Both the position numbers and the translations under genes were made by a program. Below the pieces are notes generated by a model. It was given only the letters and a program-made list of their open reading frames with translations, ran no database searches and had not been told where the DNA came from. From Notospermus geniculatus (taxonomy: Eukaryota > Nemertea > Pilidiophora > Heteronemertea > Lineidae), in contig NMRB01000486.1 in the NCBI GenBank assembly GCA_002633025.1, positions 264,019-328,018 on the forward strand: a stretch of 64,000 nt of DNA, in the 5' to 3' direction. Positions within the stretch are counted from its first letter, which is position 1, and the number at the start of each line of letters is the position of its first letter. This document shows positions 41,844 to 54,034 of this stretch, one piece after another.

Positions 41844-42673
41844 TTAAAAACGTCCACTGTTTATCCACACAACTATTGCCTAACATATCCTGACATTGCT
41901 CTCGCTCAGTAAGCTAGACAGCACGTGGTAGTAATACATCATTGTTTCACCCCGCGTCGTTGACCAAATTAGTTCCATTCGTGTCTTGCATTCGGCCTGT
42001 ACTTTGATCTTGTTTATTCGTTAACGAAAGTACGTTATATGCATTGGCTGTAGACAGTTGTCAATAACCGCAATGTTTAGCTGATCGTTCGTGGAATTAG
42101 CTGCTATAGACACGAAGGTGATGGGTGTCAAAGAAAGAAATATCATGTATCGGCGAGGAATAGTAATTTTTCTTATCAAACGGAATTTCCTGGGCTGACT
42201 GATGAGTGGAAAGGAGGAACATCGACGCCTGTCGCCTCTTGGCCAGTTTTTGGTTTGATTCCCTTGGAGACTCATTCCCGATATGGTGATAATAAAATAT
42301 CCTCTGCGGGGATATTTACCGGGAGATGAAAACCGTGTCAGTGTTCTTTTTTTCTCTCTGGTTGAGCATCAGGTAAACGAAGTCCGTGGTCACAAACCAA
42401 GCGGCCACAAAAATTGGAAAGAGAAAGGGAGGCGCAAGAATTAAAACCTACGGCCAACGAGGACACAACAGGCGATTTGTATCTCCTGGCGACGATCATC
42501 GCCGCTGGTGCCCTCGTCTGCTGGAGGTTGGCATGATCACACCTGTAAACTGTTGCCAAGAAAAGTTTCCGAGTATCAAACATGGCAATCACATAACAAA
42601 GTTGAGTTTAAGTTGGCGATAGTAAAAATCACCAATGGGGATCATCGCTAAGGTAGAGGGCAGTACACCGAAA

Positions 42674-42827
42674 CCAGGGACCTTATTCACGAAGCTCTCG
42701 TGACTTACGGGAGTGCGTAACGTATACTGTCCATTTGCGAACAACCTATTGTTCACCATCAGCCAGACAAAGGATTATGCGTATACCATTAAATCTAAGG
42801 GGGGAGGGGGGTGAATAAGGTCCCTGG
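42674..42827. mobile_element. Element with CCAGGGACCTTATTCAC ends
   Basis: The left end CCAGGGACCTTATTCAC is matched inverted by GTGAATAAGGTCCCTGG. The interior matches, inverted, the outer element of the nest at 28319-28921. Confidence 0.8.
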
Positions 42828-42876
42828 TCCTATACAATGATCGCCTTTTGTGTGGGAAATTGATCAGGACCGGGGG

Positions 42877-43049
42877 GTAACGTTTTTCATTGAGCCATGT
42901 GTGCCAGTGTGATATTACAATAGATTGACGGAATAAGCGGCGACTTGACAATAGGCGACACGCAGAGAAACAGCGAGTCCGTTTCCAACTGTGTTCCGAA
43001 CAATGGGAATAACACAAAAAAATTAAATGGCCACACTGAAAAACGTCAC
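42877..43049. mobile_element. Element with GTAACGTTTTTCA ends
   Basis: The left end GTAACGTTTTTCATTGAGCC is matched inverted by GGCCACACTGAAAAACGTCAC. A partial relative lies at about 38413-38470. Confidence 0.65.
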
Positions 43050-43799
43050 ACCTGGATGCCACTTTTATTTCAATAGTTAAACACTAGTGACACCTATTGA
43101 GGCAGTGGGCTGGTCCCCATTGTTGCCTCGGGTCGGGGGAAGGGAAACTGGTGCCACTCACCAGGAAGCGATTTTCGCCAGAAGATAAAAATCGCCTGTT
43201 GTTTCCTCGTGTGCTAGAGGCTTTCGATGATCTAATCATGGAATGATTTGTTTACCGAAAAACGGTGGATTCCAAGGGTACATCCTCTTTTCCGAGTGGC
43301 CTTTGATAACCTGACTGTACGTAGCACGACAAGTATTGTGAATTTGTCAAACATTGTTAGGCAAAAAAGACAACCGAGATGACCGCGAAGTCCAATTTGT
43401 ATTCGGGCAGAAAATCTCATCGTGTTTCCTTCAAAGATCATCAGCATAGGTAAAATCAATCTCCGCAAAAAACAAGTCTATAGAGGCACTGAATAGATTT
43501 CGTCCATTTTCTGCTTACATGGTTAGTCTTAGAAAGTCATCTCAAAGGTCCAAGGGCTCAGTATAATAATGGAAATGCAGCTTTTTGCATTCGGGGAATG
43601 GCATGATATGATGGATGAGGCAGATTTCTCAAAAAGAGCCTTTATATTCTTACCTATTCATATTGATGAGGTCTTGGCCAAAAGGCGTCACTAACGAAGC
43701 GCGATTGAGCGTGACATTTTCTCTACTAGGATTTACACGTTGATCAGAATTGATAGAGTCATCTTTGATTGCCTCCTTAGCTTAAACCGTTGACACTAC

Positions 43800-43918
43800 G
43801 GGCCGTATTCTAGAAGCTTCCTCAACTCTAAGGTTTACCTTTAGCTATTGCTTGCTGGGCCGAATACAAAAGCTTAAAGTGGACCTCAGAGTTAAGGAGG
43901 CTTCTAGAATATGGGCCT
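43800..43918. mobile_element. Fold-back element, 119 bp
   Basis: The ends GGGCCGTATTCTAGAAGC and GCTTCTAGAATATGGGCC are mutually inverted, continuing through TTCCTCAACTCTAAGG / TCAGAGTTAAGGAGG. Confidence 0.8.
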
Positions 43919-43974
43919 ACATGTAGGCCTACATTGTAATTTGCCTTCCTTTGCATAAAGTCGCTTCCTGGCTA

Positions 43975-44127
43975 AGGCTAGGCGCACATGGACGGAAAAT
44001 CTGAATGCGTTAGGGGTGTTTTTAAAGTCGACTGACCCGGCTAAATGACGAGTCGAGCAGCGTTGGGTCAGTCAACTTTAAAACACCCCTACCGCTTTGA
44101 GATTTGCCGTCCATGTGCGCCCGCGGC
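43975..44127. mobile_element. Fold-back MITE related to 28761-28911
   Basis: It shares GGTGTTTTTAAAGTCGACTG, AATGACGAGTCG and GCAGCGTTGGGTCAGTC with the 28.8-kb element, and the arms GGCGCACATGGACGG / CCGTCCATGTGCGCC are inverted. Confidence 0.75.
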
Positions 44128-44228
44128 CTGAACTAAACTTCTTGCGACAACAAGGCACTGGAAAAAAACACAACGGCCTAGCCATGTATACAAATAGGGG
44201 CCTAATATAAACGGCCTATGTGTAAACT

Positions 44229-44320
44229 CGGGCCCGACTCGGGCTTCGATGGAGCCGATCCTGTCTTCGGCACTCACGGCCCTGGTGGAAGTACAACACG
44301 ATAGTTTATCGCAAGCAATG
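44229..44320. repeat. Dispersed repeat, partner about 62280-62385
   Basis: Both copies read CCCGACTC.GG.TTCGATGG, then TCTTCGGCA..CTCA.GGC and CTGGTGGAAG. They are in the same orientation, and open frames cross both copies in different registers. Confidence 0.5.
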
Positions 44321-45053
44321 GATGTTCGTCTCGCGGATCACTTTCGATTTGTTACAATCGGTCAAATTTATCGTTTTTTTCAAAGTAATGATGGATCAAT
44401 TCACCCAAATCAATCCATAATGGAAGGGCATATAACGGTAAGATTATTCAAATAAGCCGAAAGAGAAATGTAATAGCAAGTGAGAGTCACGGGCGTGGCC
44501 ACAGACGGGCAGCATTTACCGCGACACACTGCAGGCCTACATTGTATACCGTAACGTAAGGTATCCGCCGCGGATTACTCGTACGAGAGTAACCCCATGC
44601 GTGCGTTTATACATCATGTCGTTCTCGTACATGTACATACGCATTAAATCTGTCGTTCCCGTAGGCCCGAGTAGGGGCCTATCGCGCCCCGACTCGGGCC
44701 TAACACACATGTTTGCCCACTACTGTCGGATGTGTGTGTAGGCCTGTACAGTGTACATGTAGGCCTGGCAGGCCTACCGTAATGTAGGCGTACTGAGTGA
44801 CGCTCCTACTACTGTAGGCTACAGTAGGCTAACATGAGTTGGGGCGTTACTCACTACTCAGTACATGTAGGCCCTATGCGCGTTTAGGCCCTCTAGGCCT
44901 AAATACAGTGAGTGTGTCGCAGTGAAGTGCCCGTCTCGACGAACAATCAAATGTGGTGAGCTACAGTCAGTGTAGGCCTACATGTATAAGATATTGCAGA
45001 AACCGCAATGAAATTCGCATAATAATATGGGTGCACGTACATGTAGGCCTATT

Positions 45054-45189
45054 AATAGGGAGTTTTCGCAAAGCCCCCGAAACGCCAACGCGAACACCAA
45101 ACCCATTGTTCGATGCCACGAACAGAGCACGGAACAAAAGGATAGACGTTCGCGTTGGCGTTTCGGGGGCTTTGCGAAAACTCGCTATT
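45054..45189. mobile_element. Fold-back element, 136 bp
   Basis: The arms AATAGGGAGTTTTCGCAAAG and CTTTGCGAAAACTCGCTATT are inverted and extend through CCCCCGAAACGCCAACGCGAA. A right-end fragment lies at about 51097-51126. Confidence 0.8.
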
Positions 45190-45670
45190 GACTCAAACGC
45201 CCTGAAATCCCCGGGCTTTCTGAGCCCCCGCTCTGAAAAACCCGCCTGAGACCCGACGCGCATCAACACTACTACAATTGTTTCCGCGAGGTCCAACGTA
45301 TTTCCCTTTAGCTGTTTCACTCGCAACCGCGCCTGCCTCCTCCGCGCCCGCAAACGCCTCGTGGAAACACAGCGACCAGGGCTAAAAACGGCGGAGAGAC
45401 ATGTTTATCAGTGCCTCCCCGCCCATTGACACGTTTATCCGTCAGTCTTTTGTTGGGGGGCATTGTCAAACGTGGAGGGGGAGCAGTGAAAAATATATAA
45501 CAGGTTCTATTGAATAAGTTCTGAAATATTATAAAAGGTTACCGGTACTCCTTTAGATCACCACAAAGACGCCTCTTTCCCACTGTATATGGCTTCGTCT
45601 GTTTTGCTACCTGTCTGTCCTTAGCAGACCGGGATTGTGCAAGTTTTTTCATTCCCCTAAAAAATTAACA

Positions 45671-46333
45671 CGATTACCCAGCGTTAACGGAATTGCGATC
45701 GATTTCCAAAAATAAGTTGATTTTCCTTTATAAAAACCGTTCCGCATCAGATAGGCTAGCACTGATGCCAAGATGAAGCCATGTTGATTCCCTTTTCTGA
45801 GACTTGCCCGTTGACCCCGTTCATTTCAACGGCGGGTAGAATCATGTTCATGTGGCCGTCGATTAATTAGCCAAGGCAAGATTAAAATCGACTGGACAAT
45901 TGGCGTTGCGTGCCAGGACCGAAGACACTGACAAGAAGTAAGCTAATTTAGTGCCGACACAAAAGATGAATACCGAATTTCCTCTCGAAAGAGGAGGTTC
46001 AACAGTTTCTTCATGGACCATTTTATATTGAGTGGAAAACGAAAAACACACCTACAGTGTAAAACGTATAGAAAGAGAACTCAGATAAAAAATTAGTAAT
46101 CCCTTAACCAGGATGTTATGACGCCTCATTTTGCCATAATGCAATGTTCTTTTCCTCGAGTTCAATGCCCAAATCCTCATTATTAGCCGGATTCTGCGTA
46201 ATGATATCCCTCAGCAAGTTTAAAACCCAGTCTGTTCCGAAACATACATCATAGGCTTAGCAGCTGTCAAAGAGGAGACTGGCATTTGTAGTATGTCGTA
46301 ATTACGCCAGGGGCAATCATAAGGTATTTACGA
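45671..46333. repeat. Allele-like duplication, copy 1 (663 bp)
   Basis: It matches 46335-46996 end to end with a few percent substitutions and small indels. The two copies are separated by one N at 46334. Confidence 0.9.
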
Positions 46334-46334
46334 N

Positions 46335-46996
46335 CGATTACCCAGCGTTAACGGAATTGCGATCGATTTCCAAAAATAAGTTGATTTTCCTTTATAAAAA
46401 CCGTTCCGCATCAGATAGGCTAGCACTGATGCCAAGATGAAGCCATGTTGATTCCCTTTTCTGAGACTTGCCCGTTGACCCCGTTCATTTCAACGGCGGG
46501 TAGAATCATGTTCATGTGGTCGTCGATTAATTAGCCAAGGCAAGATTAAAATCGACTGGACAATTGGCGTTGCGTGCCAGGACCGAAGACACTGACAAGA
46601 AGTAATTTAGTGCCACCACAAAAGATGAATACGGAATTTTCTCTCGAAAAGAGGAGGTTCAACAGTTTCTTCATGGACCATTTTATACTGAGTCGAAAAC
46701 GAAAAACACACCTACAGTGTAAAACGTATAGAAAGAGAACTCAGATAAAAAATTAGTGCCCCTTAACCAGGATGTTATGACGCCTCATGTTGCCATAATG
46801 CAGTGCTGGTTCTTTTTCTAGAGTTCAATGGCCAAATCTTCATTATTAGCCGGATTCTGCGTAATGATATCCCTCAGCAAGTTTAAAACCAAGTCTGTTC
46901 CGAAACATACATCATAGGCTTAGCAGCTGTCAAAGAGGAGACTGGCATTTGTAGTATGTCGTAATTACGCCAGGGGCAATCATAAGGTATTTACGA
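46335..46996. repeat. Allele-like duplication, copy 2 (662 bp)
   Basis: This is the partner of 45671-46333. It begins exactly after the N and ends where copy 1 meets it, the signature of two unmerged overlapping contigs. Confidence 0.9.
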
Positions 46997-47442
46997 AGCT
47001 TCGAATGGCTGGAGTTATTGAGTAGCCATTTCCACAAAGTACATCGATCTCCGGATCGCCGTAAACAACATATCCTGTAACTAAATCTACCAAGGTGTGA
47101 ATGATGATAACTTAATGGTAGTCCTAAATCCTAAATCACGAAAAGGATGGCAGAATTGGCCGTTGTACGAGTGCCGTTCAATCGAGTATAAATTCCTTTA
47201 GTCGATTTAGCTGAGACCATTACCCATATCTTGACAACCATTTGATCATTCTTCTCCTCTGATATACATGTATAAAATACTTTGAATTATACAAAGAATA
47301 GATCCATACGCATGTAAATCTATCAAAAATAACAAAGCTGTATCGTCCTGTCATTTTTAGTCATCGGCCATTGATAATACTTGCGTACGAATGAAGCTGA
47401 GCGGATCAAACACAATTTTGCCATTTTCTAATTCTACATCCA

Positions 47443-47865
47443 TTTGATCACGATTATTTGTTATTGTCTGCATGCATTTGATCACGATTTGCCATTGTCT
47501 CCATTCAGTAGGCCTACAGATAACGATTTGTTGTCGTCTCCATACACTAGATCACGATTTGTTATTGTCTACGCATTGGATCACGATTTGTTATTGTCTC
47601 CATACACTAGATCACGATTTGTTATTGTCTTCATGCACCGGATCACGATTTGTTATTGTCTACGCATTGGATCACGATTTGTTATTGTCTCCATACACTA
47701 GATCACGATTTGTTATTGTCTCCATAGACTAGATCACGATTTGTTATTGTCTACGCATTGGATCACGATTTGATTGTTATTGTCTCCATGCACCGGATCA
47801 TGATTTGTTATTGTCTACATGCATTGGATCACGATTGTTATTGTCTACACACATTAGATACACAT
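47443..47865. repeat. Minisatellite, unit about 27-31 bp, about 13 copies
   Basis: The core GATCACGATTTGTTATTGTC is followed by variable linkers such as TCCATACACTA, TACGCATTG and TTCATGCACCG. Longer open frames across it are the repeat read through. Confidence 0.9.
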
Positions 47866-50226
47866 TACATAATTTGTCATCATACTGTAGATACATGTAT
47901 AGGCTAACCATACATGTAACACTTCTATCGTTGAAACCATTACCCGTGCCTTTTCGTCCGACATTTGAATGATATTTCTTGATAGATCGATATAATGATG
48001 GCCAATACGGTTGGCGCAGACAGAAAGTACACGTACATTGTACTTGTAGTCTTAATTTCGCAAGAAGAAAATTACTAGTTCCATCCGTGACCATTGTGTT
48101 GCTGACGCCGCGGTAGAAAACACCTAACTCTAGATTCAGACCATTTCAGTAATTGTCTAGATTGCAATCAACAAATACCATTTCTATCACAGTAGGTGAA
48201 ATTTTCGTGTTACTATTTCCGCCAGTCGTCATTCATCAGCCATTGTTTGCGCACCCATTGACACCTGACCATATCATTTCCGCTCACCAAGAAAGATCAT
48301 CACTTCTTGAATACACTCAATGGCTGGCGCTGATCAGGGAGTTACTCTGTAAATTCGATGACGCCTTGCCTATTGACCCAAATCCCCAACCGTGTTGCTT
48401 ATTTCCATCGGGCTGTATTGTATAAAAATATCGATGATGATAACCTGGCCCGTGCCCTTTTTGATACGCCCCCCTGGTTGTTTCCGATCGTACCAATCAC
48501 CGTAGTGCTGGTGAACCGGAACGGCACGCGGATTGGTTTCGGCCAATGAGCAATGCCGATTAACATTTCAAAATTCCTTCCTCGAAGGAAATAAAGAACG
48601 GTTCGCCTCCTCAGTGGAGTTTCGAAAGGGTTCAGTTACGTTGACCTTTTGGATGATAAATTTTCTTTTATTGAGTTGGTTGTTGTCCACGTTCTACGAC
48701 TCTACTTGTTGCTATAGTTCTTACATCGTCAGACATCTTGGTAGTCATCCAAGCGCCTTTGGGAAAGGTGATGACATTTTGGACTTCCCTGCAGAGAGAA
48801 GACCAACCTCAGATGTTCAGCTTGCTACAAAGTCTTCCAGAAAACACTTCGTTACATGCTTGGATACATTATTCTCTGATGCAAGATCATCTTCGAAGAA
48901 GTTATATCTGATTCGTGTGTCTATTTTCCAGGCGAATTTAATCAAGCGAAACTCGTGCTTTTGGTGAATGACCTGGCTTACATAATCTGCCGTGACGCAC
49001 GTCGCCTTCCGTAGCGCCAAGTAGCCTGGCTTGCGGTTGACATTTGCTTGAGTCTGCAGACCATGAGATTGATCTTAGGGAATGATCCAATCTAAAATGT
49101 CACGGGTACCTTTGAACTTCACGTGTCCCAGGAGTACTCTTCGCCTGACAAGCCGAATTCTTTGCGAGAATTCTGAAGGCAGGTGTAATGTTTCTCAGTG
49201 TTTCGCAATTTCCCGTGTGCATTCCGCAGGCAGCGTGCATTCTTGCTTCCAAACACAGGTAGTGCAGTGCTGACAGGCACGGCCACTGTACCAAGGCCTA
49301 TGATAATGGCGTATAAAGTAAAAACTGCTAGGCCCATATTTAGTCGCAGCTGTTCAGGAAATAGGCAAAGTACCCCACACCTCCATATATTAACCACAAT
49401 AAGCACCATACCGGAAGATTTCAGAAGAGTACCTTAATGCCCTATCGCAATGAGCTAGTTCTTGGTACTTTCTTGAAGATGTTGCCGAACGGACTCAAAC
49501 TGTGTGCGAACGGAGTGGACGTAGTGGCAGCTTTTTACAGTCTTTACGAACTTCATGGACTGGCTTGGATGGGAAGGGTGCTCCAGCACTTCGAGACATT
49601 ATTTGGCCAACGTTACACGTTCTCGGCCCGTTTTACGATTTTTTAGGATGGGCAGGACGTTTTGAGAACTACATTAGTGTGACAGCACCTTTAGCGTGAT
49701 TCACACTGCGTTTTATTTTTTTTCGTGTGGGATCGGAAGGCACATGTTGATGAAGGCTTCTAAGCTACTTGTCTCTCGATACTCACAACAAGATATCTCG
49801 GTTGACTAACTGACGCCCGTAGGTGTCATCAGCCTCCTAAATGATTACCACTTAAGTTGAAGCCGCCACGTAAAGGAGAAGTTTTAATGATATATCACTT
49901 TCTCGAAATGTCAAGCATGATTTTTTTTCGTGACGATGCGTCTTGTAGTTTGCCGAGAGCCTAATTTCTCCATCGAGTTTATTTTTTCACGAGGAACTTA
50001 TCATCGAAGGATTGACGTGATAGATCAACGGTCCGAGAACACGATAACTCGGAATATTGCACGATTACGCCAGTAATTTGAAAAAAAGGGAGACACTTAA
50101 CTTTGACAATTTCAGAAGTCGAGCGTGCGGTTTCGTTGAAAACAGGTGAAGTTGGTCTCATGTTGTTTCGTTTGATGAGCATCAGGGAAAAACATTTGCG
50201 AAAGGCAAGCGAAGTTCTTAAATGGC
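47866..50226. other. Non-coding or unassigned stretch
   Basis: Two open frames are notable but unassigned: 48533-48967 on the plus strand (first codon TTG; a hydrophobic stretch NFLLLSWLLSTF near residue 43) and 49119-49409 on the minus strand (listed separately). Confidence 0.35.
49119..49409 (-). other. Unassigned 96-codon frame with a hydrophobic segment
   Basis: It starts with ATG at 49407-49409. Residues about 24-53 are hydrophobic (NMGLAVFTLYAIIIGLGTVA and onward), compatible with one membrane segment. No family signature is visible and the opposite strand is also open nearby. Confidence 0.15.
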
Positions 50227-50450
50227 TTGGTGAAATTTCAGTATCGGTTAAAAAGGCTGCCTCGCCGTAAGAACTGTAATTTGAACGTTCCTCTTAAAAC
50301 CTGGATGTTGTATAAAGATGTAACACTTTTGATCAAATTTAATAAGTTGGTGAAGGAATATGAAGAAAAAAATATTTATGTTTTGAAACTCCGACATGTA
50401 CAACCCATGAATAAAAAGCGTTACATCCTTATACTCAGGAGTTCTCAGTG

Positions 50451-50680
50451 TGGTGATTCAAACACAAAATTATTTTATTCGTACGCGATTTTACTCATGC
50501 ATAACTAATCGTGTTGACTAGTTTTGCAGTTGTTTAGGCAAATAGAAGGGGTGACAGCTTATTTCGTAATCACCGTCACCCCTTCCATTTACCACATGAA
50601 CTGCAAATGCGACAAGCACCATTAGTTATGCATCAACGACTTCGCGTACGAATAAAATAATTTTGTGTTTGAATCACTAC
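50451..50680. mobile_element. Fold-back element 1 of an inverted pair
   Basis: The arms TGGTGATTCAAACACAAAAT and ATTTTGTGTTTGAATCACTA are inverted. The interior has further inverted words (GGGGTGACAG / CGTCACCCC, TGCATAACTAAT / ATTAGTTATGCA). Confidence 0.85.
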
Positions 50681-50704
50681 ACTGGTTCTTAAGGCAAGAC
50701 ATCA

Positions 50705-50941
50705 CGCTGGTGATTCAAACACAAAATTATTTTATTCGTACGCGAAGTCGTTGACGCATAACTAATGGTGCTTGTCGTATTCGCAGTTCATCTGGTAAAT
50801 GGAAGGGGTGACGGGTGATTACATAATAAGCTGTCACCCCCTCTATTTGCCTAAACAACTGCAAAAATAGTCAACACGATTAGTTATGCATGGGTAAAAA
50901 TCGCGTACGAAAAAAAGATTTTTACGTTTGAATCACCAGCG
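50705..50941. mobile_element. Fold-back element 2 of an inverted pair
   Basis: It belongs to the same family as 50451-50680 but in the opposite orientation: its left half matches the inverted right half of element 1 and vice versa. The ends are ACGCTGGTGATTCAAAC / GTTTGAATCACCAGCGT. Confidence 0.85.
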
Positions 50942-53074
50942 TGGACATGTACCCTCTTCAAGACGATCGAAGCTTATCTGCTTTTGCACTGTCACATAGC
51001 CTCCATCTGGATACAAGGTCAAAATTTAGCTAGTTTTTGAACAAACCCAACGAAAGACCAGCGCAAGCGTCTGTCTTTTTGTTCGATGCTCTTCTCGTTG
51101 GCATTTCAGGAGCTTTGCGAAAACTCTCTGACCACCTTTCATCGGTACCCGATATCAATAGTCCCCAGTGATGGGATCGTGTTCCACTGTTGAAGCGTCA
51201 TTCCGTGAAAATGGCATGTACTAACATCTCTCCCGTCTCCTATTTCATTTGGTGACCGCTATAGATCTGTTCTGACCTGTCTGATAGACATATTTCTGGT
51301 AATATCCCCTTTTCATTAATACTGACATCGCCTCGTTCAACCCATTGTCAAACTGTCACGGCCTGTTTGTCCCTTATCCATGTTGTTTGGCCCATCATTT
51401 AGCCGTCAATACGAATTTATTTGTACTGATCAGACATTCTGACAGCCGCCAATACACACTCGATTGATACACACTCGATTGAACCGTGTAAGTTGTGTCG
51501 TGCAGTATTAATGCAGCTGTCAAAAAATCAGGTGCATTAGAGGCAATTTTCTGTGCAAAATTCCATTTTAGGATCCCAAATTTCTTTTTGGGTAATCTTT
51601 TAGCGACAGCACTACGTTTTCTCTACCTGGCAGCAAAGAGCTCGCGTGCAATTGTCCACTTTAGCCAGAACATAGCGTCCAAAATGAGCTTTTAATCAAC
51701 TTTATATCATTTATATTTTAGGCCGAAGTGACCTCCACCTGAACGGATCAACCTTGCTCGCCCTCGTTGCATTGCACATGACCTTTTCTTTAGATTAGCC
51801 CATACAATTAATAAGCAGGAAAGATAGTGCTAATCGACTCAATTTTATTGACATTTGCATTATTGATATCACCATTCAATGCCATTTTCATGCACGATCA
51901 AACGACCGTAAAACAATTCTGTGGCACGCGATATGTCTAGCCATAAAGTCATCGACCTTGACCTTAGGGTCGTAAGCTCATGAGAGCCACGCATTGATTG
52001 GCAGCATTGATTGGCGGCTTTTATACGGCAGTTTTGATTGGTCGTCTAAACTGTTCGAACAAGTGTGGATAGTTGGCGGGAGAATCGTTCACTTGCGATC
52101 AAAATGGCATTTTCTGCTTTTTCACAGCACCATTTGAAAAACTGATAATATTAGATTGGATGACAAATATGCTCTTTGTTTATATTGTCCAACGGCAATG
52201 GGCATGCTGATCGTAAAATTACGGAAATTAACTTCGAAAAATGGCAACTGCAATGGGAAATGTGCGTGCACCTCTCATGATGAGCATAATGACTTCAAAG
52301 CATAACACAGAGTGACATCTGTTTTAATGGTATCGGGCATACATTTGGAGAGGGGACCGTTTTATCATGCAGATCGATTTTTCAGGTGAAAATCATTAAC
52401 TGGGGCAGGTGATGGGACTCCTAGAATTGCAGTTCCGAGTTAGAATAACCTACGTTTTCAAGGTTATATATAATTCGAATGGTCAGGATTTCGATAGCCA
52501 TAAGGTGTTATCCTTCGTTGCTGAATTAACGCAGGACTTAATCAATTCCTGTCAAACCGGCAGGCCTATATCTGCAGTTGTACACAATAAGGTGATATCA
52601 AATTCAAACATGAACTCTAATTAGCTCGTACACCGATATCTAACATACTACCAAAAAACAATGATATACATGTAACAGACAACAGGCGTATGCTGTAGCA
52701 CAATTTTTGCGATAGTTCCAGTCGCAAAATATATACAGAATAGTACCCCAGCTAAAAAAGTCATTCCATGAGAGAACGATTGCACCCAGGTCTGATTCCT
52801 ACAAGTCTGTCTGTTCGTAAGAATCAGAGTCATAGTATATGCCAACTGTACACCCCACTCAATGGTCCAAGTAGAGTACAAACGAATTAATCACGGCAAT
52901 GCAATGTTAATTATTATACTGAAAAGGTAATTCCAGTGCAATGTCAGAGGGGCGACGCCATTAATGGCCCAATATAAGTGCTAATAGTGCTCAGTGCCAA
53001 CTGCTTGCCATTTCTCATCGGGTAAAAGGTAAAGGCTACTTTTGAGCAACTTGCCTTCATAACCATTGCTCATT
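50942..53074. other. Non-coding stretch
   Basis: It contains the 45.1-kb-type fold-back fragment at about 51097-51126 and a short direct repeat of TACACACTCGATTGA at about 51452-51482. No gene is supported. Confidence 0.4.
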
Positions 53075-53194
53075 GGCTGGTATTCATAAAAGTTAGCAAA
53101 TGCTTTTACTTAAGACTTGCACAGCAGTGTCCAATGTAAATGTACTACAAAATTTAAAGTAAAAGCATTTGCTAGCTTTTATAAATATCAGCCA
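53075..53194. mobile_element. Fold-back element of the GCTGATATTCA family
   Basis: The arms GGCTGGTATTCATAAAAGTT and AGCTTTTATAAATATCAGCC are inverted, and AGCAAATGCTTTTACTT faces AAAGTAAAAGCATTTGCT. It is related to 24269-24403. Confidence 0.8.
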
Positions 53195-53664
53195 TTGTCT
53201 CATTTGTAGTTGACAACGACACCAACGTATTCCTATGGGGGACAAAGGGTGACGTCATTCCTGATACATGTATTTACATGTACAATGTACGCCGCCATTT
53301 TTAATGGCAAACTGAACATGCAAGACTGATTTTTCTTTAACAATGGCAATTACAGTCACCAATATTGTCGTACAGAACATTGGATCATACGATGATGACT
53401 TATCCAAGACAAATCTGAGCTACGAGGGTGCGGGTCAAAAAAGTTAATAAATCTCAATTTAATTGCTTTGTTGCAGCTGCGGTCAGCTGTTGAACCAGAA
53501 CCCTATTTTTTAGCTCCATGTCGAATTCTCAAGAATTTATGAATTTTGTGTTATTAGGCCTACTAGGTGCACGGCCTTAACGATTTTTGTTTTGTTTTGT
53601 ATACGCAGCGAAACCGCAGTTAAGGTCATCAAGACCTGGCTTGGTCATTGGGATCTACATGTAG

Positions 53665-53835
53665 ATTCTCCAACATTATCATATCAAAAGCGTCAGTTCC
53701 AGGATTCGATTTGAAGATATCAACAGCCTGTTGTGTGTTCAGCAATCCCGACATCAATAACAGGAGAAGCTGGACCCCCGGCAAAGCCAGACAATCTCTG
53801 AGGCCTTAAAACTGCGATTTAGATGCACTCTCTAG
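53665..53835. repeat. Dispersed repeat, partner about 61335-61665
   Basis: The copies share CCAACATTATCATAT, GAAGATATCAACAGCCTG, GTCAGCAAT-type and AACAGGAG words, then TCTCTG.GGCCTTA.AACT. The second copy has extra sequence in the middle. Confidence 0.65.
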
Positions 53836-53887
53836 TAACTGGTGCCACTTTGGCACCACATCAGACAATAGAGGGCACGTACATGTA

Positions 53888-54034
53888 GGGCCGTATGCAC
53901 CAACGAAGATTATCTTGAATTCAGGTTGAGCCACAACCTTTTCCATTGTCACATCATGCCCTGGCAAACCTGAACAATTGAAAAACTGTGGCTCAACCTG
54001 AGTTCAAGATAATCTGCGTTGGTGCATATGGCCC
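53888..54034. mobile_element. Fold-back element, 147 bp
   Basis: The arms GGGCCGTATGCACCAACG and the inverted GTTGGTGCATATGGCCC continue through AGATTATCTTGAATTCAGGTTG / CAACCTGAGTTC. There is no coding sequence. Confidence 0.8.

Noticed and set aside
47443-47865. Possible CRISPR-like array
   Set aside because: The repeat core is separated by short, themselves repeating linkers of 7-11 bp rather than unique spacers, in an animal genome. It is a minisatellite.
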